A program made the position numbers and the translations under genes. 64,000 nucleotides of DNA, from contig NC_091948.1 of the NCBI RefSeq assembly GCF_041260155.1, positions 1,228,001-1,292,000 on the forward strand, given 5' to 3'. Source of the DNA: Ptychodera flava. Its lineage: Eukaryota > Hemichordata > Enteropneusta > Ptychoderidae. The notes under the pieces are model-generated. The model was not told the origin of the DNA and ran no database searches. It saw only the letters and a list, made by a program, of their open reading frames with translations. Of this stretch, positions 32,401 to 42,147 are shown piece after piece (the stretch's first letter is position 1; each line of letters begins with the position of its first letter).

Positions 32401-32838
32401 ATGATTCTGCACTACTTCGAAACATCAAAACCACCGACAACCGATCTTATTGCGGGAAGCGTTATCCACAGTTCAAGACCGATACGCGATGTCCAAAGCC
32501 AGTATTACACACCAGAGGAAGTCTGGCCAAATGAAAAATTCCCCGTCTATGTGGAAACACCGACGTATCTTCTGTCCATGGATGTAGTGAAGAGAGTGGA
32601 CTCCGTTGCAAGGACGACACAGCCTGTTTTCTGGGAAGACGTCTTCCTTGGTGTGTTACTTCAGAAACTCAGCATAAAGCCAAGTGAGCTGAGGGGCTTT
32701 GATTTTAAGGGAGAGAAGCGCATAAACTGCGAATACGGTCATTCTCTTGCAACGGCATTCTTCACACCCAATCAAATGCGTTCATTTTGGAGGGAATTAA
32801 GATACGTTGATATTGTCTGCGGCGACCAGAATAACTAG
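26443..32838 (+). CDS. Seven-domain GT31 (beta-1,3-galactosyltransferase family) polyprotein
   Basis: One 2131-residue frame without introns. A signal anchor (LLKFVVVLLVYSLVNFVIVF, about residues 10-29) predicts a type II Golgi membrane protein. Seven GT31-like units then start near residues 103, 401, 704, 985, 1303, 1583 and 1877, spaced about 300, each the size of a usual single-domain family member. Units carry R..IR.TW, FL.G, DSY.N.TLKT, WP...YPPY and EDV.IG motifs. DDD at the metal site is intact in units 2 (503-505), 3 (805-807) and 6 (1682-1684). It is DEQ in 1 (204-206), PAD in 4 (1085-1087), KSN in 5 (1403-1405) and DDG in 7 (1978-1980). Unit 4 also loses EDV (PEI) and unit 2 has IRNTR for IRxTW. 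GT31 enzymes use UDP-Gal or UDP-GlcNAc; the substrate here is unknown. Cysteines recur at equivalent places (for example NYC, DVCRLRS). The ATG at 26443 is the first in frame and directly precedes the anchor. Confidence 0.92.
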   Translation: MAINIFRAQLLKFVVVLLVYSLVNFVIVFNMVNKNGGEKNGLTRESFIHQRAVLTTIGSQGSTVKSGDEGKQLTPKDMTEILLENPKFFIIKQNWACSSITFNELHVLIIVVSLPQSGEKRAAIRLSWAKGIEKRGIRVLFLIGKSENSDSQKRIEEENAKHHDIIQVDLREETSIASSTQKLIVLMHWTRHNCRNAKYVLKVDEQTLVVPANVLEFLEKAPRTGFAGGWPFINMKPVRNINSPWFISEAMWPHSKYPPYLGGSTFLLSIDVLLRASLFCRKLVSFPFENVYLGSILEKLRLNLTQVNNFDIQGSYRKICQVRSSLLSTKFETKQMIKYWDALQTDLQTVCDNKDPYLDKLRFQQQNDGLNGSRIINDFSYQFSVNPRNLCFPDFPDKQDWKEVFLLIITPSRAVNSKQRDMIRNTRGSRKFTIGKKIVQLFLIGKTFDTQLDADVLQESRTHEDVIVVDIRDSYENMTLKTVMMLKWTSLYCTNAKYILKADDDVFVNLHDLVVTLIDQPISRFVLAYVHKKTWPLRDRKHKWYVSEDEWPLNEPYPPYPNGPAYVMSYDVATKIYSSSYTTELFRFEDVYIGINLRHIGIVPTHSDRFDNFGKLRTICELKGSLSSHYVHEDMMYKLWRQTEEWGKFVHCKTNDIASSYQNIDKVIVDNGRVIIPGNVSNSTRLNTFIINHAQKCSPGKSQPFLVVCVFSRPGNVQLRTAIRDTWGKPDQEISGVRVVTVFFTGVYEDNVEMQEAILEEDAKFGDIIQNNFIDSYENQVIKTVTILHWTSTYCAGAAYLIKVDDDVLLNIRSLIEFLEYSPRKALYFGDLKLNAKPERGETSKWYTPPEAWERGEYPPYASKSYVLSLDVADAASQIALATHVFKWEDVYVGIMAERLGIQPLPHIHFDITGAYRSQCTLQSAIMSSQFSAEMLRKYWKILRNSTTAVGKCNGLFAEKVKPYVRDHAWTSQQLCSSNSADIYPIFLVVLVNTSPDQLENRNVARLTWARINRVLGERVEVKFVIGTSSNERVQNVIEKEANHYGDVIISKLLEADANSTLKRLNVFQWVRDFCSSAKFVMVVPADSFVNIRNVISHIRHAPLSNHIACFVQRNVKPIRQKGSPWYISVDDWPFDYFPPHCNEKTASIMSMDILQEVLYHSQNKKTIKFPEIQIGTILHKYLKNTQLSHNTAFYVKGMARYLQDGGNNDICGLDSIMATNGFTGQIMQYVIEQVINDNLEKCQDQRRKELADKYLQKFNNREKFNDIINELQAKLNNQTIINIHEYSTVIDHPERCRRHWNGVFLFIMVRSNPEEREYRNAIRSTWSKETAVEGVRVDYIFLLGRPEDAQLQRKIWLEDEENEDIVQEDFLDVFRNQTLKIVMALKWASQNCADVKYIFMTKSNTFIHVSNMMLYLKSSFTLENDLVVGHILKNTRPVRNPDSSYFVPVEIYPEERYPPYPEGKGYLMSGDVMHKAYVMSQYTASFLWEDVYFGMLLQKLSIIPRFHSDFISDSLNKVPDVCYMRNAFIWNVVAPEAMGASYYKLQNSQNISCFEKDRIKPDLYEFKVSSDHLCKEPSDNIYILLAVMTSPTNFGRRRAIRETWGMHYENITDFYVKTVFMVGIPRDEETQFMLKEENDYYHDIVQSTFIDSYQNLTLKTVMMLKWVANYCPNSKFVIKVDDDVFVNIENVISLLNGAQSTEYSLGFILYNSWPIRDPKHKNYTPRRLWPDRSFPPYYSGPCYFLSTDVVKTLYKASFSARWFTNEDVFIGALMQSIGLSLQGDPRFDISGDARDVCRLRSVLATHKVMARDMYKFWYWLNSQENVECNDANLPDRHFYLYYQNQTSWQNQEYAFPIANRKFCHKSLTSLIDNARKSVLIVVGSLPENVEARNAIRDTWGRLHENYHAVMITLFFIGTTTNHTDTVQALVEKESEFRGDIVQTNVSDFLYSATFKTIAIFTWLAKFCDDVNYVIKTDDGTFLNSPMILHYFETSKPPTTDLIAGSVIHSSRPIRDVQSQYYTPEEVWPNEKFPVYVETPTYLLSMDVVKRVDSVARTTQPVFWEDVFLGVLLQKLSIKPSELRGFDFKGEKRINCEYGHSLATAFFTPNQMRSFWRELRYVDIVCGDQNN

Positions 32839-32992
32839 GAAAGGCCTTTGGATTCCTTTGAGGTTATTGTGATTCGTCAGTAGCTCGCATGATCACTTCA
32901 AGGGCTATTTTGATATTTATAATAGGATAAATTGTCTATATTTCATCAGTTGTAAGAGAGAAGCAAAGCCTTCACGTGTATTGTTTGAAATC
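29868..32992 (+). repeat. Segmental duplication, right copy (partner 1-3112)
   Basis: Covers the end of domain 4, domains 5-7, the stop and about 150 bases of 3' flank of the right GT31 gene. Homology ends as the flanks become dissimilar after about 32992. Confidence 0.9.
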
Positions 32993-33267
32993 ATATATTC
33001 CATAAATATCGTGTGCACAATGACCGTCAGGACGTACGCAACACGACTGAGTCTACTGAGACACTTTGACACAATGAGTTAGTTATACATGTAGTATTTT
33101 AGGAAACAATTTTACAAGAATCTGATGATTGTTGTATCAACAGGTGAAGGGAAGTGATGTTAACTGCTTTACAAAAGTGATTTGTGATTTTGTGACACTG
33201 TCAAATTTGTTTTCACTTTAACTTGTCTTTTACAGGCGAAATTTAACAATATAAACAGATAAGTCTT
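32839..33267. other. 3' flank of the right GT31 gene
   Basis: The first 150 bases match the left copy's flank and are probably 3' UTR. The remainder is unassigned. Confidence 0.5.
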
Positions 33268-33397
33268 AGGAACTGGCTTGGTTTTGCGTTGAGATCAAAG
33301 ACTATATTAAGATTGACTTCAAGTCTTTGTGGAGTTAATTTCTGATTAGTTATCGGTTTCTGATATCTCAACGTCAAACCAAGTCAGTTCACGAGAC
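33268..33397. repeat. Short inverted-repeat element (about 130 bp)
   Basis: AACTGGCTTGGTTTTGCGTT at 33270 is inverted as AACGTCAAACCAAGTCAGTT near 33370, with about 25-base arms. Probably a MITE remnant. Confidence 0.55.
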
Positions 33398-34618
33398 GAA
33401 ACCAGGAATCTTTATCTATTTTTACTATAATTAAGTAACACACCATTTACTTTTTTACCTTGTTTTTCATGGACATTGATTTTGCTGAACGGTCTTGGTG
33501 AGAAACGATCGTTCATGATTTGAAAAGTGGTGTCGATTAAATGGTCGTGTAGACTGCAGTCACTAGCAAGATATATGTATGTCATGGCTCTTAACAGATG
33601 TGTACAACACCAGATAACCAGTTCTATCAAATATGACCAGCTTACAGTTCGTAAAGACTTACAGATTCTTTAGCGAGACTGTAGTGTATGGCATGGAGTT
33701 GAACTGTACATTCTACAATGTTAAACGTCATGTGTTTTAACATCTAGCAGTAAAATTCAGGGGCAGTCTATTTCAAAACATTGTTTCCAATGTTTTTTTG
33801 TGTAAGTATAGCATTTGCAGGATTTTCAAGCAAGATGAATTTTTAAAGGGAAATACCGAATTTTCGTTTTGTATCGGGTTTTAGAAGGCACACGTCTTAC
33901 TTTAAGGTTATACTGAGTTGTTTGATACTGTCGGTAGTGAGCGTCATTGAAGTATATGAATTCGCATTCCTTGTAATAGATTCCCGCCTTTATATCCAAC
34001 GATGACAATGCTAAATGTAGCTTTCATAAAAAGGACCCCTTTGAACTATGTGTCTCTATAGGTAGCAGCCGCTAAGTAATTGTAATGCAGACAAACTGTT
34101 TAAAATTTTGTACAAGCTTACATATCGTACATACGGGATGTAAAAGATTTTTATAAAAGGCACTTACTCGTGAATATTTACTGACAACACTGGAAAAGAT
34201 CCCATTTTTATGGAAATATTGAGAGAGAAGAACCACTCTTCCCTGAAAAATGGTCAAGCAAATGTGACACACACAACAAGAAAAGCCGCCTTATCTTATG
34301 GTACCCGTCTGTAAGTGAGTGATACAAGGCCATACTCAAATTTACTCATACACTTTGGTTGGGTATTATTTTATTTACTATGGGTATAATTAACTGTTGT
34401 CAAAATGACCAAGGTGCCTTTCTTTTATGCATAAGAACATTTAAAGTTCGACGCCTTCAATATGCTGACATGTGATTAAAAGGATTTACGCCGCTCAAAT
34501 TGTTGTCTGCAATTTTGTCAGATTTCTAACCCCTCAACTAATGTCAGTCAAAACTCCCATGGGAACATAAAACTGTTATCTCACATATCTTTCACATCTC
34601 AATCTCGATTTCAACAAG
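33398..34618. other. Unassigned intergenic DNA
   Basis: No supported gene or element. Confidence 0.4.
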
Positions 34619-35465
34619 TATGAATGCAGGTCGGAAAACTCCAACTAGGGTAGTACTTTCATTACGGACTATCGTCGTGGGTAACAAATGCATTTCCACA
34701 TGACTATGAAAAACATCTCCGTACGTACAGGTTTCACCGACATTGAAAAAAGTATAGAACCCCACAAAAACAATTTTGTCCACTTTGGGATGACGTGTGG
34801 GTCAATCAGGGTCATTAATCTTAGAACTTCACCGGAGTAGTAGAGGTTTATGCATGCCGTTGTTTGCCGTTGTTTGGTTCCGACGAAATCGGAGAAAATA
34901 TTGAGCTGATGCTCCGTTGTTTCGTGGCTAAATGTCGTCTCAGAAAAATGTAGCTTTGTTAGTCTTTCTATTGGATTTAAGTCACTCAGGTCACCCAACA
35001 CTGCTTTTTGAACAGAACACTCTTGTCTCCCTTACTTTTCACTTCTTCAAATTAAATAAGTATGAATATAGGTCTGAAAAACTCCAACTCATGTATTTCT
35101 TTCCATACGGCCAAGCTTCGTGGGTAACCAAAGCACTCCGTATGACTGTGCACAAATCTCCAGCCAGGTTCCAACGACATTGGGAAATATAGGGATCCTA
35201 AAACGGATAATTCAGCATCTTTCACAAAGAAGCTTGATTGCAGTTTGGGAAACTCGAACTATAAGGTATAACTTTCATTATGGACTATCTTCATGTGTAG
35301 CCAAGGCACTCTGCATTATAGTGGCAGGCCAACAATCCCCAAAACAATAGTTACTACCTCGGGATGAATGAGTGTCAATCAGGTTCGTTAACCTCAGAAG
35401 TTCACTGGAGTAGAAGAGTTGTACACATGCAATAATATTTGCATGCCGTTTTTTGGTCCCACTAG
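34619..35465. repeat. Diverged tandem duplications of a several-hundred-base unit
   Basis: Two blocks (34619-34890 and about 35225-35465) share ordered landmarks: ACTCCAACTA or ACTCGAACTA, then ACTTTCATTAYGGACTATC, GGGATGA, GTGTCAATCAGG, TTCACYGGAGTAG and GCATGCCGTT. A third partial block (about 35060-35200) repeats the beginning. Old copies of an unidentified repeat; no coding capacity. Confidence 0.65.
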
Positions 35466-36058
35466 TTAGATGTACGGTATTAACACTAGGGGTTCGACCC
35501 AAAATACCCTTATGGTGAAAATTTCACGGAAATTGAACCTATTATTATTCGCGTTATTATTTCTATATAATACTTATATTAATTATTATTCCGTATCAAA
35601 GTCGACATATTCAATTAAAGTGCACATAGTCTACAGAGTCACAATTGGCATTGTCATCCATGTCAAAGATTGAGTTTATCAGTGTCATTCAGAAGTTGTT
35701 CTTCTCAATTTTTTGGATATCAGACGCACGCTCAAGATTCTGCATGACAGTCTAATTTGTTACGAACTCGAACCGAAAACCAAAGGACATATACACTATC
35801 AATAAGGGGCGCTCTCCTCGCAATTTCAGTCGAATAGAAACTGTTAAACATTGCTTTCTGCATTGCAGTTTAATTTAACCAATGAAGTTCATTGTACCAA
35901 CAAACTACAATAACGTTACCAAATACTTTTCTTTTTGAACAAACAAACAAATTTTAACGACTTTTTCGTAAAACTGTGCAAACAAAAACCTAATGCAACG
36001 AATTTAACTGTTCATTGCTGACCGTAACTCTATTCCCTGTTTTCTTAACGGGTACAGA
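35466..36058. other. Unassigned
   Basis: AT-rich, no gene or element recognised. Confidence 0.4.
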
Positions 36059-36268
36059 TCGAGGTTGAGTCATAATGGATGGGGAATCCATCTTCACGTA
36101 ATCGATGTAACAGTGATTAGTGCCTATGAAGCCAACGAGAATTTGAAACCCAACATACAGCAGTATTATCTCATTGTTGGTGACAACACCCAGAATCCTA
36201 TAACCGAGTACCTTTCAGAACATATGTCGATTGTAAATCAACAAACAATGTCAATGGTAATAAAGTAA
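36059..36268 (+). CDS. Candidate terminal exon of an unknown gene
   Basis: Begins after a plausible acceptor (TTCTTAACGGGTACAG) and encodes about 69 residues, including GWGIHLHVIDVTVISAYEAN and QYYLIVGDNTQNPITEYLSE, ending in VIK and a TAA. The alternating hydrophobic pattern looks like beta strands. I recognise no family and find no partner exon upstream. Confidence 0.28.
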   Translation, partial: SRLSHNGWGIHLHVIDVTVISAYEANENLKPNIQQYYLIVGDNTQNPITEYLSEHMSIVNQQTMSMVIK

Positions 36269-36754
36269 AAAGTTTTCTGAACGCATACATGATGTGATGT
36301 GGTAAGGTTTGTGATGGTAAAATATGTCAGGCCTGGGGCCAGCAAGGTATTCCGATGTTGGAGAAGCCTAACAAAGACCGTAGTCGGCAAGTAGGCCCAC
36401 ATATACTATCTTCAAATTTACTTTATTGTTCATTTTTCGTTATTGAATTCATACGAACGATTCCATAATTTGATATCGAAGCCACAGAAACAAATTAGAA
36501 AATCACAAAATTTTGGCTCTCGTTTGATTTAAAGTATTCATTTCTTTATACATGTGGTCGATGCTACGTACCCACGTAATTACGTTAATGGCATCAATAA
36601 ATGCAACAACTATTTGCTATGAAAAATAAGAATGTCAGTCCATGGACATTTGAGGAAACGTTTTCTCGCGTCTATGATGAGTTCCAGCAGTTGTTATGCT
36701 ATTATGTATGTGGGACTCGGTTTTTGAGCTTGTAATAGCCTGTGCAGTTAGATC
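36269..36754. other. Unassigned
   Basis: No gene or element recognised. Confidence 0.4.
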
Positions 36755-36841
36755 TTCCTTGTCGTTTCTCGTGTCTACTGTCCTTGTCATTTCCAGCTGT
36801 CGTCTACTTTCCTTGTCGTTTCCAGCTGTCGTCTGCTTTCC
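36755..36841. repeat. Three-copy tandem repeat, unit about 29 bp
   Basis: The unit CCTTGTCGTTTCCAGCTGTC followed by GTCTRCTTT is repeated at 36782 and 36811, with a diverged copy starting at 36757. Confidence 0.8.
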
Positions 36842-37188
36842 TCCTCCTCTCATGTTCTCACGACATTTTGATAACAGAACGTCTACCATGGTGTTATCTA
36901 CCATTCTTTTAGACAAGCATGAATAAAATGTCAATGTGAGGGATGAAAGTGAGAAGACATGATGGAAATCATGAAACTTTTACACTCGCTCCATAATTTT
37001 CTATGAAATTACGTTTACGAAGACTAATTGAAAATGTTTAACACATGTACATGTTAAAGGGTGACAGAGAAAGACATGCATCTGTGCAGACTAACAATTG
37101 AATCAATCTTGTTCTGATGTGGTATGCAGTTCGTTCTTGAAGAAAAAATTCCCGTCGCCAATGATCTGTTTGTACAAGCATTGCATGG
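36842..37188. other. Unassigned
   Basis: No gene or element recognised. Confidence 0.4.
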
Positions 37189-38364
37189 ATGGATGTACTT
37201 CCTAATCATTGCTGCATGATTTTGTTGTATTGGCACAAGCATATAAGCGCAGAAATGAAGTGGGGTTTGAGTGAACCAGCTGTGGTGTCTGTAGGTACCC
37301 GTCAAGGAGGATTACAATCCAGTTTCTTTTTGTTTTGTCAAGATTTAGTGGATGAATTGTCGTCATGTGATGGTGGTATCAGGGTTAATAATTTGTCTTT
37401 TAATGTTTTTGTTATACCGACAACTTTATGTTGGCCAGCCTTTCTGTTACTGGTCTTCGAAATATGATCAAGAATGCAAGCAGATATATAACAAATCATG
37501 GCTTGTGTTTCAATCCTAGAAAGACAAACTGTGTTATTTTCGGTCAATGTACACTTACACCACATCCATATTGGTCACTGAGTGTGAACTATTTAGGTGT
37601 TACTCTTTCATCGTTTAATCCAAATGAACACATTACAAATAGAATAAATACATGTAGGAAAGCTTTCTATGGACTTCAAGGTGCTGCCTCTAGTAATGCC
37701 CATATTGACAGCAATGTACTCGCTTATGTTTGGATGCTGCCGTTAGAAAGGCAGTTGTAATGTATGGTACTAACTGCGTGCATATATCTAAATCATCAAT
37801 TAGTGAGGCCGAAAAAATCCCGTCAAAATTACTTAAAGATTGGTTTGGCATTCACAAATGTTGTAGAAGTACTTCTTTCCTGAACCCCATCAATGTTATG
37901 AAAATTGATGTCACATCAAATCAGTTCCATTGATTTGATGACATCCATCTTCAGTAATAATTATCGGGCTCGTGGTTTTTACCTGTATCTTTAGAATAAT
38001 TATCCATTTATGTGGGGTCACACTGATTTAGTATCAGATGTTAATAGAATTTGTGTCAAAAAATGGTATCTCACTTTTGCGGTATATTTTTGACATGCAA
38101 TTAGTCACATTCGGTCCGTAATGATATATGAAGACATGTTTAAGGCCAGATGGGCTGACTGACAGCATTCGCCAGCTCTTGCTGGCAAAAGATCTACACA
38201 GCGGTTATCGTCTAATATGTTATTAGGCCTAAGACCATTTTAAACATGGATTTCCTTTTGTCTTGTACAAAGTGTTTTCATTTAATGTATGTTTTGAAAT
38301 TGTCTGTGTATCAGTTTATATTTCTCTTCTTTTGAAGGCTTTATAATAAAATAATAACAATACT

Positions 38365-38409
<45 letters not shown>
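37189..38409 (+). mobile_element. Decayed LINE remnant with AAT-repeat tail
   Basis: Broken frames carry RT-like landmarks in order: VSVGTRQGGLQSSFF (motif B, near 37286), a degenerate motif C region, then YITNHGLCFNPRKTNCVIFG and YWSLSVNYLGVTLSS (post-catalytic blocks, near 37480-37610), and AVRKAVVMYGTN near 37735. At least two frame changes separate them, so the copy is inactive. It ends in an AAT repeat and is a different family from the LINE at 4468. Confidence 0.8.
38368..38409 (+). repeat. (AAT)n microsatellite, LINE tail
   Basis: Run of AAT units directly 3' of the LINE remnant, interpreted as its 3' tail. Confidence 0.85.
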
Positions 38410-38574
38410 TAGTTTGCGCCTGGAAAGTCAGACTTAAACTTTTGCTCAATCTTTCCTTAAGGAATCGTTCAACTCTCTTTCAAAATCAAGAATAAAACTC
38501 GGGGAGGGGGGGGGGGCCACCGTGCAAAGTTTGGTACAAGAGAAACATATAACCCAAGATCTACTGATATTTAA

Positions 38575-38756
38575 AATTCAAAATGGCCGCCATCCCTGTG
38601 TTAACTGTATGGAGTAAAAAGAAAATTTTCGAATTTCGAAAAACTAAACTGTTGAAAAGTTTTCCAATACAAAGAATGAACCCCACAAGAGGTATATCAG
38701 AACAGAATTGTAAAAATTTGAGAGGCCGAATATCTGTCCTTGTGGCGCATTCTACC
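38575..38756 (-). mobile_element. MITE of the TTAA-flanked family (copy 2, truncated)
   Basis: On the minus strand it begins GGTAGAATGCGCCACAAGGA next to TTAA (38757-38760) and aligns to the first half of the copy at 39991-40333 (shared words TCTGATATACC, TTCGAAATTCGA, CACAGGGATGGCGGCCATTT). The far end is missing. Confidence 0.75.
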
Positions 38757-38760
38757 TTAA

Positions 38761-39990
38761 ATTAATTCAAATTGTTATAAAATTTGTTGATCTTAACTTT
38801 TTGGATTTATGAAGTATTTTTCTCTATATCACCAAAATGGTGTTCAACTTTTATATGCTTTTAGCATCTTTTGAGTAATCATTTCTTTCTTCTCTGTTCA
38901 GATTAATGGAGAAATGTGCATGTCATTGAAATGATAAAGTGATTATGTGTAATTGCTTTCCTACATTAACAGATATCCATGCTGGTGCCTACAAGTAACT
39001 GGGTTTGATTTGGCTCAGAAGCAACACTATATTTTCCATCTTTCAGATTACTGTTCATTGTATAGCCTGGCAGCTGTTTTCAGCAAGTCATTCAAATTAC
39101 AGAATAGTATTAATTTCATCAGTTTGACTTGCTTTGTTTGATGGTAGTTTTGAATTCATGATTCAACAACCCTGATTTGCAGAAGCAATTTTTACCATGT
39201 AACTTTTTTAATTTGAGCACAGAATCACAAAATCTGATGACCAAAGGGGAAAATTCATGAAAGGCTCGAGGTCAGAGATATACTATATTGTAAACGCAGA
39301 ATAACACACCCATTAATGAATTGGCAGTTTAGAGTAGCATCAAGTACTATTCAACACTCAAGATCAACACAGACAGAACATTCAGTTATTTGACTGACAC
39401 CTGCCTGATCCTATGTTGGTCACTATTAATTGACTGCCTCTCCTTTATAAATTTGATTTTATTTACAAAAGTTGAGGCCTTAGCTTTGCTCTTCTGTGAT
39501 GACCACATTGTGCTTAAATTGCAAAGGGCCAGCTTTTTGAACTGAGATCATCTCTTGTCACACTCATTTATGACATAGCTTGGGATAGGTTACTATTATT
39601 CTTCTTTCAATTCAGTTAATTTAATCCTCTTTAGGCATTCTACCATACATCAGTTAACTTAATCCTTTAGGTACCTTTGTGTCTTTGAAGGTCAAGTACA
39701 TGTAGCAATAACAATCAGAGTATTGGAAAGCTGCCACTGCAGTCTTGCAGCATTACTGAGGTCGGGTTGACCTTGGGTGATCCAATTTAAGGTAAAAGAC
39801 ACCACAGCAACACGGGGTATTCAAAGCTCTATTTCCTACAGTTGTAATCTATCAACAAGTTTTTAAGGTATCAAACTTTCTAACTGGTAACTTTTTGTGC
39901 AAATGGTAACTTCTATATTACCCTGGAAGGCCAACATATGTAATGACAATCTGATGAGTCCAAGTATTGGTGTCCATGATACTAGCTTAA
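38761..39990. other. Unassigned
   Basis: No supported gene. A TTAA target site forms its right edge. Confidence 0.4.
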
Positions 39991-40333
39991 GGTAGAACGC
40001 ACCTCGGGGATAGACATTCGGATTCTCAAACTTTTACAGTTCTCTTCTGATATACCACATGTGGGAGTTCATTTTAAAGGTCTTGGTGAAAGAAAACTTT
40101 TCACTGGTTTAGTATTTTCGAAATTCGATTTTTTTTTATTTTTCTCCATAGAGTTGACAGAGGGATGGTGGCCATTTTGAATTCCAAATATCGGTAAATA
40201 TTGGGTAATTAACCAAAGTTTGCATGGTGACCCTACATTTTTATTCTTAATTTTGAAATAGAATGGTTGAAAGGTTCCTCAAGGAAAGTTTGAGCAAAAG
40301 TTTAAGTCTTTCACTTCCAAGGCGCATACTAGC
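39991..40333 (+). mobile_element. MITE of the TTAA-flanked family (copy 3, complete), 343 bp
   Basis: Starts GGTAGAACGCACCT and ends AGGCGCATACTAGC, imperfect inverted repeats of about 14 bases, flanked by TTAA at 39987-39990 and 40334-40337. TTAA duplications are made by piggyBac- and Kolobok-type transposases; which one mobilised this family is not visible here. No coding capacity. Confidence 0.8.
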
Positions 40334-40337
40334 TTAA

Positions 40338-41051
40338 GAATAGAGACAGCATGATAGAGTGAAGTCATACAAACACCAATGCAGGGAATATTTCTGGAGT
40401 CAGATATGTCTTGTTGTTCCACTGTAATATCTGTTTAACTTTATGAAGCACTTTCAATTGATTTCCAAAAGGATTGTTACACATATGTAACGATCAATGA
40501 AATTTTTAAATACAATTTACCGAACCAGACTTTTGATATTTTTAATTGTAGCTATGGTAAATTCTGCAGGTTTTTATTTAACTCGATTTACTCGTCTTAA
40601 TTTTGCAACTTTTGTTCCTCTTTTTGTCACTTGTTTGTTATTTATTTAAAAACTATCTACTGTTGATTGACCAATCAGAGTGCTCAATTCAGGGTGTTTT
40701 ATTTACTCGTAAAGCCTTGGTCACCAAATTCCAGAAACGAATGACAGCGCCGTAGTAAAAGTACTGTCCAATCAAAAGTGAACATGTCATATTCTGTAGA
40801 CATCTGGTACGTTTTAATATTCAAATTTGGTAACACAGCGGAAACCAGCTGCAACACAAAATCTGCTGTGCCCTAGGGCATTATATAATGTGCCCTAGGG
40901 CATTTATAGGATGTTCCATTACATTGGAAGGCTAATTTACAAATAAAAGTTTTAATTCATATCCTAACCATGTTACATTGACAAAGGGGACAGTTGACGT
41001 AAACACATTGAAAACGAAAATATATCAGTTAGGGGCGATAGTTTTTAAGTC
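40338..41051. other. Unassigned
   Basis: Contains the direct repeat GTGCCCTAGGGCATT near 40868-40910, but no gene. Confidence 0.4.
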
Positions 41052-41190
41052 GGATAAAACCCTCGTACTCGGGCTCTTCTGGTTTATAAAGTCCCACCCT
41101 ACGACAAAATGTCTCGGCCTGCGGCCTCGACATTTTATCGTTGGGTTGGACTTTATATGTCAGAAGAGCCCTCGTACTCGGGCTTTATCC
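41052..41190. repeat. 139-bp hairpin
   Basis: GGATAAAACCCTCGTACTCG pairs with CGAGTACGAGGGC...TTTATCC on the other side, and TATAAAGTCC and AAAATGTC segments pair closer in. The centre GGCCTGCGGCC resembles the centre of the end hairpins of the 24-26 kb palindrome. Confidence 0.85.
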
Positions 41191-42088
41191 TATACTTGTT
41201 CCCTGGTTGTATGTTTTCCACTGTTTATTTTTTTTAATTATTTTTTGCTGGAACTGTAATTGGGCGCAAGCTCGTTGTTCCTAGTCAAATAAAATAAATA
41301 TATAAATAAATAAAATAAATATATGAACACAATGCCATCGACACACTCCAGTTAATCAGCTGTCTATTTAATTAAATAAACATTTAAACCATTTAAAATG
41401 TGTACTTACAACAATGTGCACGATTGATTTAAAATGAAACACACCAAAGATGTCTTGATTATCAGGACATTATAAATACAAATATCACCAATAGTATATG
41501 CATTACATGAGTTTTCTTAGCAGAAACAAAACAAGTTTTGCTCAAATCTTTACATTGATTTGCTCACTACTTCATGAGATGACATCACGACTTATGCTTG
41601 ACCATCTACTCAACAAACGTTCTTAGGCATCTGGTCCCAATACTCATGAAATTGTGTCAATAAATTACCCTGAAAGCTACATAGTATTGCAGTACTGTGC
41701 AAATTGAGAACAGAATTTGAATGTATATACCAAAGGTCTTGTATTTATTGACAATTTAAGTAAAAATAAAAACAAATTTGAAATGGCGATGACATAAATG
41801 GATTTGAATTTTGAACCACAAATATCCAATTTGACAAAAACTTCAACAGAGTTGAATCAATATTACAGTGTCCATTGATTAAACTGTGTAGTCCATCTCA
41901 ATGATGGACATTCTATGCAGTTTTAGAGTGACCAAATCCATTCATTGTTTGTGGCCTCCAGACAATGTTTTTTATTCAAGTCCAGCAGTCCTGGAGCCCA
42001 GTTTGCAAGTTCAGTACTCACAAGTGTGTTAGTATTGAGATGTACATTGGCCACACTGCCATGACAAATTTTCAGGTGAACACCAAAA

Positions 42089-42090
<2 letters not shown>
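41191..42090. other. Unassigned
   Basis: AT-rich with a TAAATAAAATAAATA-type stretch near 41285-41325. No gene. Confidence 0.4.
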
Positions 42091-42119
<29 letters not shown>

Positions 42120-42147
42120 GGGGGGGTGGGGGGGGGGGGGGGGGGGG
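42091..42147. repeat. T29 run joined to a G run
   Basis: 29 consecutive T residues, then 28 bases of G interrupted by one T. Length and accuracy may be affected by sequencing or assembly. Open frames read through it (poly-Pro, poly-Lys) are artefacts of composition. Confidence 0.9.
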
